From: Eubacterium uniforme
GTDB taxonomy: Bacteria > Bacillota > Clostridia > Lachnospirales > Lachnospiraceae
Assembly (NCBI RefSeq): GCF_900167115.1
Contig: NZ_FUXZ01000010.1
Span: 1-64,000, forward strand
Direction: 5' to 3'
DNA: 64,000 nt
Made by a program: the position numbers and the translations under genes. Each line of letters begins with the position of its first letter. Positions within the stretch are counted from its first letter, which is position 1. Positions 24,383 through 32,822 of the stretch are shown in pieces. A model generated the notes under the pieces. It worked only from the letters and a program-made list of their open reading frames with translations, was not told the DNA's origin and did not search any database.

Positions 24383-25015
24383 ATGGGATTTTTGATGCCA
24401 GGTATATATTGTAATGGAAATGAACAATACGATTTTGAGTTATTGTATTATATGAAATATTATTTAAATAGTATTGAAGTTGCTTTGTTTTATATGTTTG
24501 ATATAAAAATAATGAAAGAAACTATGAATCTAGGTATATTTGAAAATGATGCGGCTTATTATCATTTTTATACGGATCATCTTTTGTATTGTATGGGACA
24601 AATTGCGATGAGGTTTGTAGAAGGAAACGAAAAACAAAATGAAGTCAAAAGAAGAATTGAAATAAATAAAAGGGCGTTAGGAGTTAACGAAGATAAGTAT
24701 CCAATTCTTTGTGATAAGAGATATAGAAATAGTATAGAACACATTTTTAATAGGAATATAGATATTATTGTTGAAAATGGTCAAGTTGGAGGGTTTAATT
24801 TTATTAATAATCAAACTGAATATGATATTAGAAAAAATCTTTATGAAGAAAAAAACAAATATGTATGTATATTAGATATTACTAATAAAATGATTCAATT
24901 AAATAACAAAGGAAATTGGTTAGAATTAGATATAGATAAATTGCAAAAAGAAGTAAAAGAACTTAAGAAAAATGTTGATTGTAATTGGAATATGTTACGT
25001 GAGCATATTAAATAG
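24383..25015 (+). CDS. Hypothetical protein with HEPN-like motif
   Basis: 210 residues from ATG 24383, 6 bp after AAAAGGAG (an upstream ATG at 24356 is less likely). Predicted all-helical. Residues 111-122, DKRYRNSIEHIF, contain R-x4-H (Arg115, His120) in the RN..EH form typical of HEPN domains, many of which are RNases in toxin-antitoxin and phage-defence systems. No partner nucleotidyltransferase is present. Base composition is more AT-rich than the housekeeping genes at the right of the window, consistent with an acquired gene. Assignment to HEPN rests on the motif and helix content only. Confidence 0.5.
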   Translation: MGFLMPGIYCNGNEQYDFELLYYMKYYLNSIEVALFYMFDIKIMKETMNLGIFENDAAYYHFYTDHLLYCMGQIAMRFVEGNEKQNEVKRRIEINKRALGVNEDKYPILCDKRYRNSIEHIFNRNIDIIVENGQVGGFNFINNQTEYDIRKNLYEEKNKYVCILDITNKMIQLNNKGNWLELDIDKLQKEVKELKKNVDCNWNMLREHIK

Positions 25016-25251
25016 TTGTAATATTGAGAAGGAAGATATAAAAGTAAGATAAAAAATAGAAGTATTTATGGTGATAATGTTGTTTGATTGGTTATAAATG
25101 GTAATGGTTATTAATAATAAAAATAAATGTTTGAATTGATCAGGCTTGATTCGAGGAATAAAAAGACACCAAGTCAGAAAAATTAATAGATTGTAGTTTA
25201 TAAAATTATTAAGAGTGGGTAATATAGAATTACATTAATGAGGAATTGAAT

Positions 25252-26796
25252 ATGGATATAAGAGCAATGTATGAAGATATGTTTGAAGATATTAAGCATA
25301 AGATACAGAAAAAGGGGTCAATTATAAATGGATTTGATGTGATGGATAGATTTGATGAAGAGATAAATAAAAATAAGATAATAAATTTCTATCCTATAAA
25401 ACATGATTCATATAGTCAAAAAATTAAAACTGTTGAAAAGACCATGGTTTTTGTTTTTGCAAATTTTTTTTATCATTTATGTTTAATCAAAAATAAAGAA
25501 GTTAGTATTTATGGAAACCTTATTAAGGTGAATAAAAATGGGAAAGAGATGTTATACGGGTTTGCTCTTTCGCATGAAAATTATTTAATGAAAAATGAAT
25601 ACGACTCAAAAAACGGAAAAAAATATGATATAAAATGGATTGATTTTAATAATTTTTTATTTAAGGAAGAAGTGGAAAAAAACTTTTTATCGTTGTTAGA
25701 GTATATATTTAATAATCGTAAAATTGCAGAAGAATGCTTGACAGCTTTTTATGAGGTTGTGTCAGAATATAATGCGGTTTTATATAAAGAAATGGGGGTG
25801 GATATTGTTTATAAACCAACAGAGGAAGTTTGGAAACATATTCAGGAAATAATAATAAAAAAGATAAAAGAATATAAATATGATGAAAAGATTTTTATAT
25901 CAAAGAATAAAATGGAAAAGTTAGAAAATAGATTTATTGATAGTAGATATAGAATATTGTTTTCTGATTTGAAATTTGCAAAAAGTTTTTATAATGCAGA
26001 ATGGAATATAATTAATGGTTATATTCAGGAAAAAACAGGTGATTTAACCGGGTATATATATGGAGCTATAAAATCAATAGAACAGTTATTGAACTTTATC
26101 ATTTTTAGCGAAGAAAATAAGAATAGAAAATTAAGAAAACATAATGGGAGAGATTATATTTTTATTGAAGATAATGAGGATCAAGTTGAAAGAAGTTTAT
26201 CTAGTTATTTAAACTTTGTTAAGTATTATGGTGAAAATGAGGAACTGTTTGAAAACAATGAAGAAATAATAGAAAGGGTAAAGCGTTTAAAAGAATCATA
26301 TAGAAATCCAATATCCCATACTGAGAATATTGAACATAGAAATAATATAGAAGATATTGAAAATAGGGTTTTTGAATTGTTATTTTTGATAATAGCAGGG
26401 TATAATGGAGATTGTATAGATTTGTTTTTGAATGACAATAAAGATGATATATATGAAGATTTAGTTGTTTATGAAAAAATAAAGAAATGGATTGAAAGAC
26501 AGCTTAATTGGATTGATTGCCACAATGATAATACAATTTATATTAGTGTTAATATCAATTATGGTGAAAGAAATAGTTCAATAATGATGTATAAAGAGAA
26601 AAAAATAGAATTTAATTCTATAGAAGTTGCAACTAATCAGATAGGTTATACATTGTGGTTAGAAGAGACTGAGAGAAAATTATTTTTGGAAAAAATAAAA
26701 AGAATAACAAATTATGTTATAGAAGAAAATAAATTAACGGATGTTATTTGTTTTGAAATAATAAAAGATAATATTGTTCGTTTTTTAAATAAATAG
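25252..26796 (+). CDS. Large hypothetical protein with HEPN-like C-terminal half
   Basis: 514 residues from ATG 25252 (GAGG 8 bp upstream; TTG 25246 also possible). The N-terminal 200 residues are unrecognised. Residues about 235-390 are helical with AIKSIEQLLNFIIF and YRNPISH (Arg351 to His356, R-x4-H), a HEPN-like signature. The C-terminal 110 residues contain INWxID-like aromatic strands and are unknown. Same orientation as the gene upstream, separated by 236 bp with no obvious feature. Very AT-rich codon use. Possible defence or toxin role is inference. Confidence 0.45.
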   Translation: MDIRAMYEDMFEDIKHKIQKKGSIINGFDVMDRFDEEINKNKIINFYPIKHDSYSQKIKTVEKTMVFVFANFFYHLCLIKNKEVSIYGNLIKVNKNGKEMLYGFALSHENYLMKNEYDSKNGKKYDIKWIDFNNFLFKEEVEKNFLSLLEYIFNNRKIAEECLTAFYEVVSEYNAVLYKEMGVDIVYKPTEEVWKHIQEIIIKKIKEYKYDEKIFISKNKMEKLENRFIDSRYRILFSDLKFAKSFYNAEWNIINGYIQEKTGDLTGYIYGAIKSIEQLLNFIIFSEENKNRKLRKHNGRDYIFIEDNEDQVERSLSSYLNFVKYYGENEELFENNEEIIERVKRLKESYRNPISHTENIEHRNNIEDIENRVFELLFLIIAGYNGDCIDLFLNDNKDDIYEDLVVYEKIKKWIERQLNWIDCHNDNTIYISVNINYGERNSSIMMYKEKKIEFNSIEVATNQIGYTLWLEETERKLFLEKIKRITNYVIEENKLTDVICFEIIKDNIVRFLNK

Positions 26797-26846
26797 CATG
26801 ATAGTTTTCGCAACTTTTTTTCCGTGAAATATAATTTTTTAATTTG

Positions 26847-26935
26847 TATAATATGCTCATAATAAAACACGCGGTAATGTTTAGCTAAAGATATATATTA
26901 GTAAATGGGGATAACCCAAGAAAGGAGCTAAACAT
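26847..26935 (+). promoter_or_regulatory. Promoter and self-masking leader of small peptide gene
   Basis: Extended -10 TGTATAAT ends at 26852. The leader contains ATGTTTAGCT (26877-26886), a perfect complement of AGCTAAACAT (26926-26935), which runs from within AAAGGAG to the base before the start codon. Folding would mask initiation of the gene at 26936. Confidence 0.6.
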
Positions 26936-27094
26936 ATGAGTGTTACAATCAAGATTACTTGTAAAGTTGCCGTAGGTGTAGGCATATTTGCGTTAGGAAT
27001 AGCTTGTGGATCAAAGCTAGACGTGGAATCTGCGAAAGAAGTGTTAAATCATATGATTGACGCTGGTAAGGAAGTAGCCATTGCTTATAAATAA
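26936..27094 (+). CDS. Small hydrophobic peptide, 52 residues
   Basis: ATG 26936, 8 bp after AAAGGAG. Residues 8-26 (TCKVAVGVGIFALGIACGS) form one hydrophobic, Gly/Ala-rich span, followed by an amphipathic tail (DVESAKEVLNHMIDAGKEV). No family recognised. The leader can mask the start site, and an 18-bp perfect inverted repeat overlaps the stop codon. These resemble the design of the toxin-like gene at 23913, but no convergent promoter was found here, so it may be a translationally controlled small membrane protein rather than a toxin. Confidence 0.6.
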   Translation: MSVTIKITCKVAVGVGIFALGIACGSKLDVESAKEVLNHMIDAGKEVAIAYK

Positions 27095-27108
27095 GCAATG
27101 GCTACTTC
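27071..27108 (+). repeat. Perfect 18-bp inverted repeat over the stop codon
   Basis: GAAGTAGCCATTGCTTAT (27071-27088) and its exact complement (27091-27108) with a 2-base centre. There is no good T run, so it may stabilise the mRNA 3' end or act with another factor rather than as a simple terminator. Confidence 0.75.
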
Positions 27109-27124
27109 TAAATTAACTATAATA

Positions 27125-27160
27125 GTAATAAATTACCATCAATAAGGTCTAATTTATTAC
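27125..27160 (+). repeat. Inverted repeat before the GNAT gene
   Basis: GTAATAAATTA (27125-27135) / TAATTTATTAC (27150-27160), 14-base loop. Could be an operator or a leader hairpin for the gene at 27205. Confidence 0.6.
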
Positions 27161-27204
27161 GCATCTTTATGATATGTTTTTAATAAATACGAGGGGATTA
27201 AAAT

Positions 27205-27753
27205 ATGAAATTTAAAGAGAGAACATTAAGATTGAAAAATAGAAAAAAATGTACATTAATGCCAGTTACTCCGTTCATGGCAGAAGCTATGATAGCTTAT
27301 AAGAAAAGAACGGTAAGAGAAACATATTATTCGGTGTTTTGTTCTGATGAAGTTGACAATGATGTTGAAATTGAAAGAAAAATAATCATCAGTCGACTAG
27401 TTAATCCTGAGAAGTGCGAAATGGTTGCAATTGTAGGGGGTAAAGTTGTGGGGACTTGTTATATTTGTCCATTTGTCGATCTTAGAAAAGTAAAACATCG
27501 AGCTTCTTTATCAATATCTGTACTTAAGAAGTACTGGGGACTAGGTATTGCTAATGCTATGTTGGAGTATACGATTGAACTATCCAGAGAGATTGGTTTT
27601 AAGCAAATAGATATTGAAGTTATGGATGATAATTATAGAGCGTTAAGTCTTTATAAGAAACATGGTTTTGTTGAAACTGGTTATCGACATAATGCATATT
27701 TATTAGAGAATGGTACTTACCATGATGAAATTTTGATGTATAAAGAATTGTAA
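27205..27753 (+). CDS. GNAT-family N-acetyltransferase
   Basis: 182 residues. The acetyl-CoA-binding segment is SVLKKYWGLGIANAMLEY (Q/R-x-x-G-x-G/A-like), followed by IDIEVMDDNYRALSLYKKHG and FVETGYRHN, the usual strand-helix C-terminal half of GNAT enzymes. Acetylates an unknown amine substrate in the cytosol. ATG 27205 with GAGGGG upstream. The next gene follows after 26 bp with its own AAGGAGG. Confidence 0.87.
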   Translation: MKFKERTLRLKNRKKCTLMPVTPFMAEAMIAYKKRTVRETYYSVFCSDEVDNDVEIERKIIISRLVNPEKCEMVAIVGGKVVGTCYICPFVDLRKVKHRASLSISVLKKYWGLGIANAMLEYTIELSREIGFKQIDIEVMDDNYRALSLYKKHGFVETGYRHNAYLLENGTYHDEILMYKEL

Positions 27754-27779
27754 TAAGTATCTTAAGGAGGTACAAACTA

Positions 27780-28316
27780 ATGACAACTAAAACACATTTA
27801 TTAGCTGGGATGGCGGCTTCACTTATATTTCCTTGGGCGAGGACACCTGAAGGGATTGTGTTCGCATTTGCTGGAGGGGCACTTGGTGGTGTGATTGCTG
27901 ATATGGATAAGTTTAATAAGGATTTAGATGATGGAAAGAAAAAGACAGGTATTATTATGGGACAGATAATAGGATGGAGTATGTTTATAATAGCTATTAT
28001 TCATGACTTTATGGTTCAAGGGCTAGAATATAAGTACTTTATGGAAATGCCTGTTTGGGAGAGGATTATGGGGATCTTAATGTTTATGATTATATTAGGG
28101 TTTGGTATCAAGTTTGATTCTGGAAGGCATATGCATACTGTGTATATGGGTTTATTGCTTTCTATGATTTTACATTCGATTATTCCAAGTATGTATATAG
28201 AATTTACACTTGGCTACATGACTCATCTTTTGCTAGACTGGATCAGTGGAGAGACCGACGTGAGGTTGTTATTGTCAATGGGACGCAGAGGTGATAACGC
28301 TATCAAGTTGAGATAA
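27780..28316 (+). CDS. YdjM-type membrane-bound metal-dependent hydrolase (DUF457-like)
   Basis: 178 residues with at least four membrane spans. Conserved pattern THLLAGM near the N-terminus, GVIADMD, GRHMHTVYMG and GYMTHLLLDWIS supplies the His/Asp residues that define this family of predicted zinc-dependent membrane hydrolases (phospholipase C-like). Substrate unknown. Cotranscription with the GNAT gene is likely from the 26-bp gap. Confidence 0.8.
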   Translation: MTTKTHLLAGMAASLIFPWARTPEGIVFAFAGGALGGVIADMDKFNKDLDDGKKKTGIIMGQIIGWSMFIIAIIHDFMVQGLEYKYFMEMPVWERIMGILMFMIILGFGIKFDSGRHMHTVYMGLLLSMILHSIIPSMYIEFTLGYMTHLLLDWISGETDVRLLLSMGRRGDNAIKLR

Positions 28317-28334
28317 TATTAAACTATATGTATA

Positions 28335-28391
28335 CAACGAAAATGCAACGATTTTAAAATCGTTGCATTTTCGTTGCACTTATATTATAAT
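28335..28391 (+). promoter_or_regulatory. Promoter with 42-bp perfect palindrome operator
   Basis: A perfect palindrome spans 28335-28376, with half-site CAACGAAAATGCAACGATTT. Its right arm contains TTGCAT (28363-28368), which is 17 bp from TATAAT (28386-28391), so a protein bound to the palindrome would cover the -35. The core AATGCAACG recurs inverted at 30166-30193. Confidence 0.8.
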
Positions 28392-28415
28392 ATCTACATG
28401 AGGAGGTGCGTCGTT

Positions 28416-29669
28416 ATGAAGGAGAGTAGAACTGTAGAATTTAAATCAGAAGTTACTAATACCTTTTTAAAAACTGTAAGTGCTTACGCAAATTTTTGTA
28501 CAGGTGTTATTGAGTTTGGAATACTTGATAATGGTAAGGCTAAGGGTTTTGAAGACATTGAAAAGGTATGTTTAGATATAGAGAATAAGATTAATGATAG
28601 CATTAAGCCTAAGCCGGATTATTGTATGGTGATTAATAGTAATAATAAAACTATTACATTACATGTGTATGAGGGTAAGTATAAACCATATTTGTATAAA
28701 GGAAAAGCTTATAGAAGAAGTGATACTTCAACCGTTGAAGTTGATCAGTTAGAATTTAAGAGACTTACGCTTGAAGGTAATAACATGTACTACGAAGAAC
28801 TTTCTAGCAATAAGAAAAAGCTTGAGTTTAGTTATTTTGAATCCAAATTAGTTGAAAAGATTGGTATCAAAAAGCTAACTGATGATATGCTTAGAACATT
28901 TGGTTTTTATAATGATGATAAGAAACTAAATATTGCTGCTGAGTTATTTGCTGATAAGAACTCTTTTAAGGGGATTGATGTTGCTAGATTTGGTGGGTCG
29001 ATAAGTGAGATTTTGGATAGAGAAACATATTCGAATTGTTGTATTTTAAAACAGTTTGATGATATAGTTGCTATGTTTAAAAGATATTATCAGTATGAGA
29101 GGATTAAGGGGTTTGATAGAGAACTTGTTGAACTTATTCCTGAGGAAGCTTTTCGTGAAGCTATAGCGAATGCACTTGTTCATAGAACATGGGATATTGA
29201 TGCTTGTATAAAGGTTTCGATGTTTGAGGATAAGGTTGTTATTACTTCACCTGGTGGACTTCCTAGGGGGATTAGTAAAGATGAGTATCTTAATGGTAAT
29301 ATTTCAAATTTACGTAATCCTATTATTGGTAATGTGTTTTTTAGAATGCATTATATTGAAATGTTTGGTACGGGTATACAGAGAATATTGGAGAAATATG
29401 AGGGAGCATTTAATGCACCTAAATTTGAAATTTTTGAAAATTCAATATCTGTAACTTTACCAGTTGTAAGTGTGTCTTATAATGTAACAACAGATGGTGA
29501 ACTTCTTTTGGAAACATTGGATACAGGATTGCAATTATCTAGCAGCGAAATTGTAAAAAAGACAGGATGGAGTAAGGATAAAACAATTAGAGAAATTAAT
29601 GTTTTAAAGGAAGCAGGTTATGTAAAGAGTATCGGTAAGGGCCGAGCAACAAGATATTTAAAAAACTAA
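28416..29669 (+). CDS. AlbA-domain / RecG-like putative transcriptional regulator
   Basis: 417 residues from ATG 28416 (GAGGAGG upstream). N-terminal AlbA_2 (Schlafen-type) nucleic-acid-binding domain (ESRTVEFKSEVTNTFLKTVS, YRRSDTSTVEVDQLEF), a middle region with HATPase-type segment EEAFREAIANALVHR and SPGGLPRGIS ... NPIIGNVFFR typical of RecG-related putative ATP-dependent helicase/regulator proteins, and a C-terminal winged helix (LSSSEIVKKTGWSKDKTIRE). The 42-bp palindrome over its promoter suggests autorepression by this winged helix. It precedes ybaK-like gene by 10 bp. Confidence 0.82.
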   Translation: MKESRTVEFKSEVTNTFLKTVSAYANFCTGVIEFGILDNGKAKGFEDIEKVCLDIENKINDSIKPKPDYCMVINSNNKTITLHVYEGKYKPYLYKGKAYRRSDTSTVEVDQLEFKRLTLEGNNMYYEELSSNKKKLEFSYFESKLVEKIGIKKLTDDMLRTFGFYNDDKKLNIAAELFADKNSFKGIDVARFGGSISEILDRETYSNCCILKQFDDIVAMFKRYYQYERIKGFDRELVELIPEEAFREAIANALVHRTWDIDACIKVSMFEDKVVITSPGGLPRGISKDEYLNGNISNLRNPIIGNVFFRMHYIEMFGTGIQRILEKYEGAFNAPKFEIFENSISVTLPVVSVSYNVTTDGELLLETLDTGLQLSSSEIVKKTGWSKDKTIREINVLKEAGYVKSIGKGRATRYLKN

Positions 29670-29679
29670 AGGAGCACAT

Positions 29680-30159
29680 ATGAAAGCAAAAGATAAGACT
29701 AATGTCATGAGAGTTTTAGATAGTAAGAAGATTGAATATACAGCACATGCCTATGAGGCGGATCCAACTCTTACGGGTGCGCAGATTGCAGGGATTTTAG
29801 GTGAGGATACAAGTAAGGTTTTTAAGACTCTTGTGACTCAGGGTAAGACTAATACTTATTATGTATTCGTTGTGCCGGTTGAGGCTGAACTTGATTTAAA
29901 GAAGGCTGCTAAGGCAGCAGGTGAAAAGTCCATTGCCATGATTAAGCAGAAGGATTTGCTGCCATTGACAGGTTACGTTCATGGGGGATGTTCACCTATT
30001 GGTATGAAGAAGCAGTTTAAGACTTTTGTTCATGAGACGGCACCTACATTTGAGAGGATTTATGTTAGTGCTGGTAAGGTTGGCATGCAGATTGAACTTA
30101 ATCCAGCAGACCTTATGAAGGTAGTTAACTGCATAAGTGCAAATATAATTGTAGATTGA
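29680..30159 (+). CDS. ybaK: Cys-tRNA(Pro)/Cys-tRNA deacylase YbaK/EbsC
   Basis: 159 residues. Hydrolyses Cys-tRNA(Pro) formed by prolyl-tRNA synthetase mischarging. Family hallmarks are VFKTLVTQGK, IAMIKQKDLLPLTGYVHGG and CSPIGMKKQF; full length for the YbaK type. ATG follows AAAGGAG and lies 10 bp after the AlbA-domain gene, so the two form an operon that ends at the hairpin at 30166. Confidence 0.93.
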   Translation: MKAKDKTNVMRVLDSKKIEYTAHAYEADPTLTGAQIAGILGEDTSKVFKTLVTQGKTNTYYVFVVPVEAELDLKKAAKAAGEKSIAMIKQKDLLPLTGYVHGGCSPIGMKKQFKTFVHETAPTFERIYVSAGKVGMQIELNPADLMKVVNCISANIIVD

Positions 30160-30165
30160 TTTAGT

Positions 30166-30193
30166 AATGCAACGGAGGAAACTTCGTTGCATT
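30166..30193 (+). terminator. Hairpin after ybaK carrying the AATGCAACG motif
   Basis: AATGCAACG (30166-30174) / CGTTGCATT (30185-30193) around GAGGAAACTT. It could be a terminator with a weak T tract. The arms equal the core of the palindrome at 28335, so it may also be a second binding site. Confidence 0.6.
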
Positions 30194-30255
30194 TGCTGCG
30201 TTTTTATGGTATTTTCGGGGAGTGAAAATTTTTCTAAAAAATTTATTCTTTTTAC

Positions 30256-30283
30256 GTGACCATATGTTGCGTGATATTGTGTA
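30256..30283 (+). promoter_or_regulatory. ECF-type promoter of a deleted cassette
   Basis: -35 GTGACC (30256-30261), 16 bp, -10 TGTGTA (30278-30283), then TGAAGGGATAAATAAGTGC. It still fits the series although the sigma gene behind it is destroyed. Confidence 0.7.
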
Positions 30284-30342
30284 CATTATGAAGGGATAAA
30301 TAAGTGCTTAATTATTTTGAGTATTTGAAAGGGAAAATCTTA

Positions 30343-30776
30343 ATGCTAGAGACATATGAAAAAGAAGACATAGAAAGTACAATTAGGACTTATAGTCATG
30401 TGTTATATAGAACATGTTTCTTGATGCTTAAGAGCAAGCAGGATTTGAAGAAATTGCAACATTAGGAGATCATTCAAGATATAAAGCAAAATTTGGTGAC
30501 AAGCTTTACTTTGTAGTATTTGGTGAAAAAGCAGATAAATCAGATGATAAAAGTAAGGTCATATTTAAGTCATTAGATAAAAATACTCGTGAAATCAAGA
30601 CATTCGGTGAAGTAAGTGTTAAAGATTTAGGTTACGAGGATGGCTGGATTGAGTTTGATGAGTTTAAGAAGGATGACATAGTATTATATATTACTGATGA
30701 TAAAACAGATGAAACTACAGAATGCAAGTATACTTTTGAAACAAATAAGTTAGAAAAAATTGGAGTTGTAAAATAA
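30343..30776 (+). pseudogene. Sigma/anti-sigma cassette collapsed by internal deletion
   Basis: From ATG 30343 the frame encodes a normal ECF-sigma N-terminus (EDIESTIRTYSHVLYRTCFL, MLKSKQD) up to about base 30448. There it joins, out of frame, the C-terminal 110 residues of an anti-sigma-like ectodomain (EEIATLGDHSRYKAKF ... CKYTFETNKLEKI) ending at 30776. The sigma reading frame stops soon after the junction (TAG near 30463). The lost part is sigma regions 2 to 4 plus the anti-sigma N-terminus, membrane span and most of the ectodomain. Confidence 0.85.
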
Positions 30777-30792
30777 ACATGAAAAAATTATA

Positions 30793-30837
30793 AAGAGGGA
30801 ATCTCCCTGCATCTTAGGATGTGGGGAGATTTTTTAT
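30793..30837 (+). terminator. Terminator of the collapsed cassette
   Basis: GGGAATCTCCCTGCATC / GATGTGGGGAGATT stem with a T run. Confidence 0.78.
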
Positions 30838-30906
30838 GTATGTTGAGAAGTGTAAGTAAGTGAAGTATAATTTTCTTATAGAGATTTTTAGAGAGAAGGT
30901 GATAGT

Positions 30907-32133
30907 GTGGTTTTTCATAATATTTTTGGAAAGTTTGTAAATAAGAATGATGAATTTGATTTATCTGATTGCAAAATCATAAAACCTTTAAATGATAAAG
31001 GAACGGTTAATCAAATTTCCTTGGGGAGCAAATGCTACGTAGTAAGAGCAATTAGTGAAGATGTTGTTGAACTTTACAAGCAACTACTTAATACTTATAT
31101 AGATAACATAGGAAATGTGCTTGCGATTATTCCAGTAAATCAGAAAGATACGGAAACTGGTTTAAGTAAAGAATTACAAACCATGGTGGAAGTTAACGAT
31201 GCTGATTATATTGTTATTGAGGATTACATAGAAGGTGCCTCTTTGCTTGCTTACATTAATGAAACAGGCAAGTTTGAAACGGAAGAAGTAGTTGATATTG
31301 GTATTAAGCTTTGCAATATTTTGGAGGATCTTCATAGTCAAAATCCGCCGATTATTCATAGGGATATAAAGCCTAGTAACATCATTAGAAATTTTGATGG
31401 TGAGATTTTCCTTGTTGATTTTGGCGCAGGTCGAAACAAGTGTGCTGATGATAATATGAAGGAGCATGACACGCATATGCTTGGAACACCTGGTTATGCT
31501 GCACCGGAGCAATTTGGTTTTGATGTATCTGATGAGCGCGTTGATATCTATGCACTTGGTATGGTTTTGAACACGCTTTTAATTGGAGGGCATTCGAATA
31601 AACCAATCATGCAAAATCCTCTTACCCCTATTATTAGCAAATGTACTTTCATGGATAAAGATGTACGATATACGTCTGTTGAACTTTTAAGGAATGAACT
31701 TAAAGGAAGTGTGAAGAATTTTGAGAAATACACTGGAGAAAAAGTTAGTAAAAACACTTTGGATAATGAAGATGCACTTGAAAATGAAGATGTAACTTAT
31801 GATGATGGAAGACCAGATTGCTTTTTAAATGATAAATATAATCCAAATCTTCCGGTTATAGAAGAATGTTTTTGTACACGTTGTGGTGATATACTTAACA
31901 AACAGACTGGATTTGATCCAAGAAATAAAAGTTGGGTATGTACTAAGTGTGGTCAGCTTCTTTTTGGTGAAGAAGGTGCACCGAACACTGAAAAGTATCC
32001 TGATGTTTCCTGGTATTGTGATAAATGTGGAGATTACTTGAATCTTCAGGAAGGCTTTACAGATACATTAGGAAGTTGGAAGTGTCATAGATGTGGTTAT
32101 GAAAACATGATAGATGATGCACATATAGGATAG
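30907..32133 (+). CDS. Ser/Thr protein kinase-like protein with two zinc ribbons
   Basis: 408 residues, GTG start with GAAGGTGATA upstream. Residues about 20-275 are a protein-kinase fold: catalytic loop IHRDIKPSN (H151 to N158), DFGAG at 171, GTPGYAAPEQ, and YALGMVL. The position of the usual beta-3 ATP-binding Lys appears as Arg in CYVVRAI, and the glycine-rich loop is degenerate, so activity may be weak or altered. The C-terminus (about 325-405) holds two zinc-ribbon repeats, CFCTRCG...CTKCG and YCDKCG...CHRCG. There is no membrane span. The helix-turn-helix gene at 32291 follows, a pairing also seen with the ATPase at 38272. Confidence 0.85.
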   Translation: MVFHNIFGKFVNKNDEFDLSDCKIIKPLNDKGTVNQISLGSKCYVVRAISEDVVELYKQLLNTYIDNIGNVLAIIPVNQKDTETGLSKELQTMVEVNDADYIVIEDYIEGASLLAYINETGKFETEEVVDIGIKLCNILEDLHSQNPPIIHRDIKPSNIIRNFDGEIFLVDFGAGRNKCADDNMKEHDTHMLGTPGYAAPEQFGFDVSDERVDIYALGMVLNTLLIGGHSNKPIMQNPLTPIISKCTFMDKDVRYTSVELLRNELKGSVKNFEKYTGEKVSKNTLDNEDALENEDVTYDDGRPDCFLNDKYNPNLPVIEECFCTRCGDILNKQTGFDPRNKSWVCTKCGQLLFGEEGAPNTEKYPDVSWYCDKCGDYLNLQEGFTDTLGSWKCHRCGYENMIDDAHIG

Positions 32134-32160
32134 TAGCATTTTGATACTATAATTTATAGC

Positions 32161-32187
32161 AAATTGCCACTAATATGGGGCAATATT
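32161..32187 (+). repeat. Small hairpin repeat, copy 1
   Basis: AAATTGCCAC...GGGGCAATAT, 26 bases identical to 34435-34460. Arms ATTGCC/GGCAAT form a short stem. Together the copies bracket the helix-turn-helix gene and the ATPase gene. Confidence 0.65.
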
Positions 32188-32290
32188 GAAAACCAATAAT
32201 ATATATAATAATTGTTGAATAATTAAACAAATATTGATTTGTATCAAATTTGTATGGTTATTGGATTATTAGTATGTTATTGGGTAGCTT

Positions 32291-32743
32291 ATGATAGAGA
32301 AACAGACAAGCGAATTAAACAAGGTTTTAGCCCACACACATGTGGAAGAATTTGCTGAATTTATAGATAAAAATAAAGATGCCTTTATAAAAGATACTGC
32401 GTTTAGAGAATACTTTTCGAAACTATTGAAAGAAAAGAAAATTAGTCGTAGAGAGGTTTTTATTGAGGCTGATATTTCTGATAGATATGGATACAAGCTT
32501 CTTTCGGGAGAGAAGCATACAAATCAGCGTGACATGATTTTAAGAATCTGTTATGCCGCATCATTTACCATTGATGAAACACAGATGGCCCTTAGGTTGT
32601 ATAGACTTCCTGAATTATATTCAAGGATTCCAAGAGATGCCTTCTTCATAGCGTGTTTTAATGAAAGACCTGGGAACATAAATGAAGTTAATGAGTTGTT
32701 GGTTAAGAATGGATTTGATGCGATATTAAAGGAAGATGTATAA
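32291..32743 (+). CDS. Helix-turn-helix protein (XRE-like), kinase-associated
   Basis: 150 residues. The central part (SRREVFIEADISDRYGYKLL then EKHTNQRDMILRICYAA) is a helix-turn-helix of XRE type, followed by a helical C-terminus (RDAFFIACFNERP). It is paralogous to the protein at 39608 (YGYKLLER ... RDIVFRIAYAAGF). One paralogue follows a protein kinase, the other an AAA ATPase, so these small regulators appear to be modular partners. Target unknown. Confidence 0.68.
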   Translation: MIEKQTSELNKVLAHTHVEEFAEFIDKNKDAFIKDTAFREYFSKLLKEKKISRREVFIEADISDRYGYKLLSGEKHTNQRDMILRICYAASFTIDETQMALRLYRLPELYSRIPRDAFFIACFNERPGNINEVNELLVKNGFDAILKEDV

Positions 32744-32744
32744 A

Positions 32745-32778
32745 GACTAGTGAGTGGAAACTTGCTGGTCTTTTTTTT
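32745..32778 (+). terminator. Terminator, copy 1 of a repeated sequence
   Basis: GACTAG...CTGGTC stem plus eight T residues. GTGAGTGGAAACTTGCTGGT differs by one base from the terminator at 34376. Confidence 0.8.
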
Positions 32779-32822
32779 GATGTTGAAAATTTGAGTTTTA
32801 TATATATTTTGTTTTAAATGTA

